NCBI GenBank assembly: GCA_018663165.1
Contig: JABJES010000209.1
Location: 1-11,152 of the forward strand
Length of the DNA: 11,152 nt
DNA from: Rhodospirillaceae bacterium
GTDB taxonomy: Bacteria > Pseudomonadota > Alphaproteobacteria > UBA11136
Direction: 5' to 3'
The stretch's first letter is position 1; each line of letters opens with the position of its first letter. The position numbers and the translations under genes were made by a program. Of this stretch, positions 6,313 through 11,152 are shown one piece after another. The notes beneath the pieces were generated by a model. That model searched no databases, was not told the DNA's origin, and saw only the letters and a program-made list of their open reading frames with translations.

Positions 6313-6341
6313 AATTTAGGGTCGCTCGAGCTGAGAAGCAA
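6313..6341 (-). promoter_or_regulatory. 6S RNA promoter inside the 3' end of zapA
   Basis: The minus strand reads TTGCTT (6341-6336), a 17-base spacer, then TAAATT (6318-6313). Transcription would start about 7 bases later, near 6306, exactly where the 6S closing stem begins. The -35 and spacer lie in the last zapA codons, and the first three bases of the -10 are the zapA TAA stop. Confidence 0.6.
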
Positions 6342-6645
6342 TAGCCTCGACGCGCTGGGCCAAAGTTTCTATTCCGCTCGCTAATTTTTCCTCACCTTCG
6401 CCATCACCCTGTCCGGCGACCGATTGCAGATCGCTCAGATCCGACTGAATGTCGTGAAGTTCATCAGCAAGGACCAGACAGGTCATAACGAGAATACGGG
6501 CGTCCCCCACCTGACCGACGGCGGAAACCAGCTCCTGAACCCGTTCTTCGACCACATTGGAGAGTTTGAGAAGATGATCCTCTTGACCATCCTCACAGGC
6601 AATTTTGTAATCATGTCCGTTAATTGTCACCGCAAGGTGTGTCAT
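6316..6645 (-). CDS. zapA: ZapA, FtsZ-ring-associated cell division protein
   Basis: A 109-residue ZapA-family protein. ZapA dimerises or tetramerises through a C-terminal coiled coil and cross-links FtsZ protofilaments at midcell. The N-terminal domain shows the family pattern: VTINGHDYKIACEDGQEDHLLKLSNVV (6-32), followed by helical RILVMTCLVLADELHDIQ (50-67). An acidic low-complexity stretch (GQGDGEGEE, 78-86) separates this from the terminal helix (about 87-106). Length is typical. The ATG at 6645 has GAGG about 12 bases upstream, which is long spacing. It begins 13 bases after the preceding coiled-coil gene and is probably co-transcribed with it. Its last codons double as the 6S RNA promoter, so changes to its C-terminus are probably constrained by that function. 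Confidence 0.92.
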   Translation of the reverse strand: MTHLAVTINGHDYKIACEDGQEDHLLKLSNVVEERVQELVSAVGQVGDARILVMTCLVLADELHDIQSDLSDLQSVAGQGDGEGEEKLASGIETLAQRVEAIASQLERP

Positions 6646-6658
6646 TATTTGGAAAACC

Positions 6659-6865
6659 TCACGATTCCAGTATCCCTTTGACGCGGGAAATGGTGGCGTC
6701 GAGACGATCAGAGACGCTCTGGGTCAATTCCTGCAAGACGGCATTTTCAACCTTCAAATTGCCATCGTCTGCAGCCATGGTGCCACCCTCAGCCGACAGC
6801 CCTTCCAGGCGAGCGATCGCCTTTTCCAAACGTTTTCTGGCTTTTTCCGTACGATCAGACAACAT
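6659..6865 (-). CDS. Small coiled-coil protein upstream of zapA (DUF4164-like)
   Basis: A 68-residue, charged, mainly helical protein: SDRTEKARKRLEKAIARLEG near the start, then VENAVLQELTQSVSDRLDATISRVKGILES at the end, both with heptad-like spacing of hydrophobic residues. Size, character and position directly before zapA match the DUF4164 family of alphaproteobacteria, whose function I do not know. A link with cell division is inferred from context only. I prefer ATG 6865 (MLSDRTEK), preceded by a G-rich GGGACGG. A TTG at 6880 would add five residues but has no ribosome-binding site. There are no cysteines, membrane segments or signal peptide. It is the first gene of the transcript that begins at the promoter near 6907-6936. 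Confidence 0.75.
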   Translation of the reverse strand: MLSDRTEKARKRLEKAIARLEGLSAEGGTMAADDGNLKVENAVLQELTQSVSDRLDATISRVKGILES

Positions 6866-6906
6866 ACCCCGTCCCAACAAAGGTTTAGGTCAATGAATTG
6901 GCGCTC

Positions 6907-6936
6907 AGGATACGCTTCCCCCGATAAGACCGTCAA
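6907..6936 (-). promoter_or_regulatory. Sigma-70-type promoter for the coiled-coil gene and zapA
   Basis: The minus strand has TTGACG (6936-6931), an 18-base spacer and TATCCT (6912-6907), matching 5 of 6 and 4 of 6 consensus bases. The implied start lies about 35 bases upstream of the ATG at 6865. It is the best promoter match in the divergent gap between this operon and gap. Confidence 0.5.
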
Positions 6937-7125
6937 GGCATTGAAAAACGGAGGCAAATAGCCTCTCACACAGAGCTTGTGCAGAAAGAGAAGCGATCAG
7001 AGCACCTAGACGGTTGACGCCTTGCTCTCTGGACGGCATTTTGCGGACGCGAAGGGATTAAAGGCTTGCCCTTTCCCGATCAGATTTAAACCCGGCTTCT
7101 TGACCCCGGAAACAGGAGTAATCGA

Positions 7126-8133
7126 ATGGCTGTTCGTGTTGCAATCAATGGTTTTGGGCGGATTGGACGCCTTGTTCTTCGGGCCCTTTACGAAAGCGAC
7201 CGCAACGACATTGAGGTCGTCGCCATCAACGATCTGGGCCCTGTCGATACCAACGCCCATCTCCTTAGATACGATTCCGCCCATGGCCGTTTTCCCGGCG
7301 AGATCAAAACCACCTCGGACAGCATGGATCTTGGCCGCGGCCCGATAAAAGTAACCGCCGAGCGCGATCCCGCCAAGCTTCCCTGGAAAGAGCTCGGTGT
7401 CGAGATCGCCCTTGAATGCACGGGTCTTTTCTCGAAACGGGATCAGGCGGCGAAGCATCTGGAAGCCGGGGCGAAAAGGGTATTGGTTTCAGCGCCTGCC
7501 GACGGCGCCGATATCACGGTCGTTTTCGGGGTCAACCACGACCAGTTGAAGCCCGAACATACGATCGTCTCGAACGCGTCCTGCACCACCAACTGTCTGG
7601 CCCCGGTGGCCTCGGTTCTGCATGGCTTGATCGGCATCGAACACGGCTATATGACAACGGTCCATTCCTATACCGGCGACCAGCGCACCGTCGACACCCT
7701 GCATAGCGACCTGCGCCGGGCGCGGGCGGCGGCAACCTCGATGATCCCGACCTCGACCGGGGCAGCCAAGGCGGTCGGTCTCGTTCTTCCTGAATTGAAG
7801 GGCAAGCTCGACGGCTCGGCGATCCGGGTGCCGACCCTCAACGTCTCGCTAATCGATCTGACCTTCAACGCATCGCGAGACACCAGCGTCGAAGAGATCA
7901 ACGCCGCCATCATCAAAGCCGCCAACGGTTCCTTGAAGGGCGTCCTTGGAGCCACCGACGAACCGTTGGTCTCGGTCGACTTCAATCACAACGCCAACAG
8001 CTCAACCTTCGACCTGTCCCAGACCCAGGTTCTTGAAAACCGTTTCTGCCGGATTCTGTCCTGGTACGACAACGAATGGGGCTTTTCCAGCCGCATGCTC
8101 GACACCGCCGTGGAGATGGGCAAGCTGGACTAA
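7126..8133 (+). CDS. gap: Glyceraldehyde-3-phosphate dehydrogenase, type I
   Basis: A 335-residue phosphorylating GAPDH that interconverts glyceraldehyde 3-phosphate and 1,3-bisphosphoglycerate in glycolysis and gluconeogenesis. The NAD-binding start is VAINGFGRIGRLVLRA (5-20). The active-site motif ASCTTNCLAP (151-160) has catalytic C153, and H180 in TTVHSYTGDQ is the base. The C-terminal WYDNEWGFSSRM is canonical. At the S-loop positions that are usually Leu-Pro in strictly NAD-dependent enzymes, this protein has T191-L192 (TVDTLHSDLRRAR). That resembles other alphaproteobacterial enzymes and leaves cofactor preference open. AGGAG at 7114-7118, 7 bases before the ATG, is a strong ribosome-binding site. 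In many relatives gap lies in a tkt-gap-pgk-fba cluster; here it stands alone, divergent from the zapA operon and convergent with an adaptor gene. Confidence 0.98.
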   Translation: MAVRVAINGFGRIGRLVLRALYESDRNDIEVVAINDLGPVDTNAHLLRYDSAHGRFPGEIKTTSDSMDLGRGPIKVTAERDPAKLPWKELGVEIALECTGLFSKRDQAAKHLEAGAKRVLVSAPADGADITVVFGVNHDQLKPEHTIVSNASCTTNCLAPVASVLHGLIGIEHGYMTTVHSYTGDQRTVDTLHSDLRRARAAATSMIPTSTGAAKAVGLVLPELKGKLDGSAIRVPTLNVSLIDLTFNASRDTSVEEINAAIIKAANGSLKGVLGATDEPLVSVDFNHNANSSTFDLSQTQVLENRFCRILSWYDNEWGFSSRMLDTAVEMGKLD

Positions 8134-8183
8134 CCGCCAGAAGGCACAACAGCTAGAGGGCCAGAGAAAGAACGGTTTTCAGA

Positions 8184-9077
8184 TCAGGGTTTGATGCGTT
8201 TATCGATGACGACCCGTGAACCGTCCCTCATCTGCCGGGACGGGGCGAGGATAATTTCCTCTTCCCCGGTCAGCCCGAAGGGTATCTGAATTTTCCCCTT
8301 CTCGACCACACCAACACTTACCGACAGGGCCTTGGCGCGGCCGCCTTCAACGACCCAGATATGACCATCTTTGAGCGCGCTCACGGGAACCTGTAGGGCG
8401 TTGTCTTCGCGCCGGATCACCACGTTCATATCGGCCATCGCCCCCGCCTTCAACGGCACACCAAGCTCAAGCAGCGCATGGAGACGATAGCGCTGCTCGC
8501 CCTCAACAGTGACGGGAATGATCATCTTCAGAACACCTGAAAAGATCTGACCGGGAAAATCCGTCGACGTAACCTCGACCTTTTGCCCCTCAACGAGTTT
8601 AGGCAGCATACCCTCACTCACTTCGGCGGCGAGACGCAGAGCACAACAAACTTCCAGCAGCATCACAGACTTGCCGGCGGTTACCTTATCGTCCTTGATG
8701 GCATCAAGCCGATAAACCCGGCCCGATAAAGGTGCTGTAACATAAGGATGAGCAGGATTATCCAGAGTAGCGAGAATCCCACCTTCAGCCACCGGCATCC
8801 CTTCACTCACCGCAATCCCGGTGACCTTGCCGTCCGCCGGTGCGGGCACGTCGAAAAGATTGGGCTCAACGATCCCCCGGGCAAAGACGGTCTCGACCAC
8901 CGGCCCGTATGAAACATTGGTTACGACAACTGAAAAGGGCCAGGCAAAAAATACATAGCCGAGTATGGCTAAAACAAACACCAGGAGCAGCCCAACCTTT
9001 GCCTGCTGCAGAGAGCGCCATCTTTTGGCCAGGTCTTTTTTACCGCCTGGTTTTCTACGTTTCCCGCCTTGCGTCAC
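8184..9077 (-). CDS. HlyD/membrane-fusion-type periplasmic adaptor, hairpin-less
   Basis: A 297-residue protein with a basic cytoplasmic tail (1-26), one membrane helix (about 27-46, VGLLLVFVLAILGYVFFAWP) and a periplasmic part. Two half-lipoyl segments follow: VPAPADGKVTGIAVSEGMPV (77-96) and VTAPLSGRVYRLDAIKDDKVTAGKSVMLLEV (113-143). A beta-barrel/membrane-proximal region follows, ending with KAGAMADMNVVIRREDNALQVPVSAL, typical of membrane-fusion adaptors of RND, ABC or MFS pumps. The two lipoyl halves are joined by about 16 residues, so the long coiled-coil hairpin that usually contacts the outer-membrane channel is absent. No pump or outer-membrane gene lies nearby. The start is GTG 9077 with GAGG 8 bases upstream; no ATG gives as good an N-terminus. 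Family assignment is sound; substrate and partner are unknown. It is convergent with gap. Confidence 0.8.
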   Translation of the reverse strand: MTQGGKRRKPGGKKDLAKRWRSLQQAKVGLLLVFVLAILGYVFFAWPFSVVVTNVSYGPVVETVFARGIVEPNLFDVPAPADGKVTGIAVSEGMPVAEGGILATLDNPAHPYVTAPLSGRVYRLDAIKDDKVTAGKSVMLLEVCCALRLAAEVSEGMLPKLVEGQKVEVTSTDFPGQIFSGVLKMIIPVTVEGEQRYRLHALLELGVPLKAGAMADMNVVIRREDNALQVPVSALKDGHIWVVEGGRAKALSVSVGVVEKGKIQIPFGLTGEEEIILAPSRQMRDGSRVVIDKRIKP

Positions 9078-9097
9078 CTTAAAACCCTCGTTCCATT

Positions 9098-9123
9098 AAT
9101 ATCTATTTTTAATATCTATTTTT
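9098..9123 (-). repeat. Two perfect 13-bp AT-rich tandem copies upstream of the adaptor gene
   Basis: The plus strand carries aatatctattttt twice in direct succession (9098-9110 and 9111-9123). A diverged partial third copy, atatctgttttt, starts at about 9129. The array begins 21 bases upstream of the GTG start of the adaptor gene, so it lies in its 5' leader or core promoter. Confidence 0.9.
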
Positions 9124-9234
9124 CTGCGATATCTGTTTTTTCGCCCCTTTATACACACCGATGCCCCCAGAAGGTGACTTTACGTTTATGATAGAAGAAA
9201 CTTTGCCTCCCTCAAAATACCCAACCGGCCCGAC

Positions 9235-9654
9235 ATGAAACCACTCGTTATCGTCATTCATGGTCTCGATCATGCCCGCGCGGCGCTCAGCGCGGCGGCG
9301 GAACTGGAACAGGGCATCACCCTGATGAGCGCACCCAACGCCTGCGCCTATGGTGGCCCGGCATGGTTTGAGCACGTCATCGCCCTGACCGAGGCGGAAA
9401 TTCCTGGCGTTTTGGTCAAATCCGTTCTCGATTGTGGAAGCTCTCCGGGGCTGGCCCTGGGCGCGATCCGCCAAGGAGCAGAAAACATTCGCGTTGAGGT
9501 TTCCCCAAAACTGCGGCACAAAATCGCCGATATCGCCAAAACGAGTGATGCCACCCTGTTCAATAGCCCGATCAAGGCTCTCGACCTCAATCAAGTCGCC
9601 GACCCGCTTCAAGCCTGCCGGGACTGGTTGGCCAAAAACATCAGTAAGAAATAG
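9235..9654 (+). CDS. Unrecognised conserved-looking 139-residue cytosolic protein
   Basis: I do not recognise this family. The protein has no signal peptide or membrane helix. It alternates predicted strands and helices: PLVIVIHG (3-10), a helix to about 26, ITLMSAPNACAYGG (28-41), a helix, VLVKSVLDCGSSPG (59-72), LALGAIRQG, NIRVEV, then a final helical region. This resembles part of an alpha/beta or TIM-barrel-like fold. The DCGSSPGLALGAIRQG stretch looks like a possible ligand-binding turn and helix, and C36 and C67 are the only cysteines before C128. Codon use resembles neighbouring core genes, suggesting a real, resident gene. It ends 26 bases before thiE on the same strand and is likely co-transcribed with it. 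The ATG at 9235 has no obvious ribosome-binding site. A metabolic role is only a guess from fold pattern and neighbour. Confidence 0.72.
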   Translation: MKPLVIVIHGLDHARAALSAAAELEQGITLMSAPNACAYGGPAWFEHVIALTEAEIPGVLVKSVLDCGSSPGLALGAIRQGAENIRVEVSPKLRHKIADIAKTSDATLFNSPIKALDLNQVADPLQACRDWLAKNISKK

Positions 9655-9680
9655 AAGATAAGGAAAAGCAGCTGCACACA

Positions 9681-10349
9681 ATGAATAAAACACCCCCCCA
9701 AAATCCCCCCTGTCGACTTTATCTTGTCACCCCGCCCCGGTTTGAGATCGACGCCTTTGCCGACGCCTTAAGTGAGGCGCTTGATGCAGGTGACGTTGCT
9801 TGCGTGCAATTACGCTTGAAAGGGGTAGATGACGACGAGATACGACGCGCCGCCGAACGCTTGCGCCCCCTCGTCCATGACCGCGATGTCGCCTTCCTTA
9901 TGAACGACCGCCCCGACCTTGCCTTAGAGACCGGTTGCGACGGCGTTCATATCGGTCAGGACGATTCCAGCTATGCCAAGGCCAGGGGATTGCTCGGCAC
10001 CGACGCCTTCATCGGCATGACCTGTCACGACTCCCGCGATCTGGCCATCAATGCCGCCGAGACCGGGGCCAACTATATCGCCTTCGGTGCCTTTTTCCCC
10101 ACCGCGACAAAAGAAGCAAAGGGTCACCCGGACCCTGAAATTCTTACCTGGTGGCGTGAGATCGGCAATATTCAGGCGGTCGCCATCGGTGGCATCACGG
10201 CGGCAAACGCCCCGCAACTGGTGCGCGCCGGGGCCGATTTCCTGGCCGTGCTTTCGGCCGTCTGGGACCACGGCGAAGGCCCGGCCAAGGCGGTGCGGGA
10301 ACTCAATGCGGTGATTGAGGCGGCGCTTGAAGAAAGAGGCGCGAATTAG
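9681..10349 (+). CDS. thiE: Thiamine-phosphate synthase
   Basis: A 222-residue TIM-barrel enzyme that joins hydroxymethylpyrimidine diphosphate and thiazole phosphate to give thiamine phosphate, the convergence step of vitamin B1 synthesis. Visible motifs are RLYLVTPP (12-19), VQLRLKG (42-48, usually QLREK), FLMNDRPDLALETGCDGVHIGQDD (72-95, with the NDR and GVHIGQ blocks), IGMTCH (111-116), NYIAFGAFFPTATK (131-144, the T-x-T-K diphosphate-binding region), AIGGI (168-172) and GADFLAVLSAVW (184-195). Length is normal. No other thiamine gene is in the window. The ATG at 9681 has AAGGA about 15 bases upstream, which is long; no better start is visible. Its stop codon overlaps the stop of the convergent epmA gene by 4 bases. 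The ThiE fold also occurs in TenI-like proteins, but the full motif set favours ThiE. Confidence 0.92.
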   Translation: MNKTPPQNPPCRLYLVTPPRFEIDAFADALSEALDAGDVACVQLRLKGVDDDEIRRAAERLRPLVHDRDVAFLMNDRPDLALETGCDGVHIGQDDSSYAKARGLLGTDAFIGMTCHDSRDLAINAAETGANYIAFGAFFPTATKEAKGHPDPEILTWWREIGNIQAVAIGGITAANAPQLVRAGADFLAVLSAVWDHGEGPAKAVRELNAVIEAALEERGAN

Positions 10350-11152
10350 TCCACCGGGGCCCAGAGGACATCCTCTATATGGGCAGCACCGGTAAACAGC
10401 ATGATCAGACGGTCAAAGCCGAGGGCGATGCCCGCGCTTTCCGGCATTCCGGCGGTAAGCGCGTCAAGAAAATCCTCGTCGATAGGATAGCGGCTGCCGT
10501 AGAGCCTTTGCTTTAAATCCATATCCGCCTCAAAACGACGCCGTTGTTCAACCGGGTCGGTCAGTTCGCTGAACCCGTTGGCCAGTTCCAGCCCACAGAT
10601 ATAGACCTCGAAACGCTCAGCCAGCCGGGGGGCTTCCACATGGACACGGGAAAGCGCCGCCATTGAGAGGGGATAGTCATAAAGGATCATCGGCGCGCCA
10701 ACGCCCAGATTGGGCTCGATATGGTCGAGGAAAATCTTAAAAAAGATATCCTCCCAGCGATCTTCGGGTGAGAAGGTCATATTGAGTTTTGCTTTCCCCG
10801 CCACCGCCAACAGGGCGGCATCGGGAGCCAGAGGATCGAGCGCTGTGGCCAGCAAATCGATCCCGCAATATTTGGTGAAGGCCTCGGCGACGGTAAGAAA
10901 GCGCCATTCGTCATTGATATCGCAGGTCTTTCCCTGCCAGCTCAGCTTGGTTTCCGGAAGAGAGTCGGCACAAGCAGCAAAGAGCTCGCGGCAATCAGTC
11001 ATCAGATCGCAATAGGTCGCCCCTGCCCGATACCATTCGAGAAGCGTGAATTCAGGATGATGGGTCGGTGAACGCTCGCCATTGCGAAAGGCGCGAGCAA
11101 ATTGGAACATTCTCGGCTCGCCAGCGACAAGCAGCTTTTTCATCGCAAATTC
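10346..11152 (-). CDS. epmA: EF-P-(R)-beta-lysine ligase EpmA (PoxA/GenX), 5' part missing
   Basis: The last 268 codons of a class II lysyl-tRNA-synthetase paralogue, cut at the right edge. The visible start (EFAMKKLLVAG) is internal, since the family normally carries about 60-80 more residues before it. EpmA attaches (R)-beta-lysine to a conserved lysine of elongation factor P, which lets EF-P rescue ribosomes at proline runs. Motif 2 is clear in RMFQFARAFRNGE with HHPEFTLLEWYRAG just after. Motif 3 is GIALGFDRLIMLF about 20 residues from the end. The anticodon-binding domain of true LysRS should be absent; the protein ends right after motif 3 and the missing part is too short for it. Identity as EpmA rather than LysS rests on this and on wording such as LLEWYRAGATYCDLM. 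EF-P and EpmB genes are not in view. Confidence 0.92.
   Translation of the reverse strand, partial: EFAMKKLLVAGEPRMFQFARAFRNGERSPTHHPEFTLLEWYRAGATYCDLMTDCRELFAACADSLPETKLSWQGKTCDINDEWRFLTVAEAFTKYCGIDLLATALDPLAPDAALLAVAGKAKLNMTFSPEDRWEDIFFKIFLDHIEPNLGVGAPMILYDYPLSMAALSRVHVEAPRLAERFEVYICGLELANGFSELTDPVEQRRRFEADMDLKQRLYGSRYPIDEDFLDALTAGMPESAGIALGFDRLIMLFTGAAHIEDVLWAPVD

Noticed and set aside
7014..7042. TTGACG as a -35 for the gap promoter
   Set aside because: At 17 bases downstream the -10 would be CATTTT, a poor match, and no better hexamer lies at 16-18 bases. I do not call a promoter for gap.
8134..8183. Shared terminator between the convergent gap and adaptor genes
   Set aside because: I could find no convincing inverted repeat followed by a T-run in these 50 bases on either strand.
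9655..9680. TPP riboswitch upstream of thiE
   Set aside because: The gap is only 26 bases, and the sequence before the 139-residue gene shows no recognisable THI-box core such as CTGAGA with its partner.
3679..11152. YebC and EpmA as a functional polyproline-stalling pair
   Set aside because: Both act on ribosome stalling according to family knowledge, but they lie 6 kb apart in different transcription units; co-occurrence in the window is no evidence of linkage.

Overview
The window looks like chromosomal DNA from an alphaproteobacterium, most likely a Rhodospirillales-type lineage. The evidence is gene content and order: yebC-ruvC-ruvA-ruvB-ybgC-tolQ-tolR, and a small coiled-coil gene-zapA-6S RNA-fau-ymdB block. 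The protein sequences also read as alphaproteobacterial. Genes are densely packed, with ATGA overlaps and moderate-to-high GC, and no gene-free stretch exceeds 300 bases. I see no transposase, tRNA, rRNA, CRISPR array or prophage gene. This is a core-genome window. I did not find an obvious new multi-gene system; the most interesting items are small elements in the intergenic gaps.

Positions 1 to about 4480, all minus strand, read from right to left: yebC, ruvC, ruvA, ruvB, ybgC, tolQ and the first 44 codons of tolR. This unit combines a YebC/TACO1 protein, the Holliday-junction branch-migration and resolution machine RuvABC, a hotdog thioesterase, and the start of the Tol-Pal envelope complex. 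A perfect extended -10 box (TGGTATAAT) lies just upstream of yebC. Immediately beyond it is a 12-bp-period repeat array, G-rich on the minus strand, that also reads as a short ORF with glycine at every fourth residue.

Positions 4634 to 6936, minus strand: a DUF4164-like coiled-coil gene, zapA (FtsZ-ring accessory), 6S RNA, fau (5-formyltetrahydrofolate cyclo-ligase) and a YmdB-type metallophosphoesterase. The likely 6S promoter sits in the last codons of zapA, with its -10 box overlapping the zapA stop codon. The 3' arm of the 6S closing stem lies in a 13-bp sequence repeated three times in tandem.

Positions 6937 to 11152: gap (plus strand) is divergent from the zapA operon. Next comes a convergent, GTG-started membrane-fusion/HlyD-type adaptor that lacks the usual long coiled-coil hairpin. 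After it, on the plus strand, are an unrecognised 139-residue protein and thiE (thiamine-phosphate synthase). The window ends with the C-terminal three quarters of epmA (EF-P lysyl-lysine ligase), convergent with thiE and sharing its last 4 bases.
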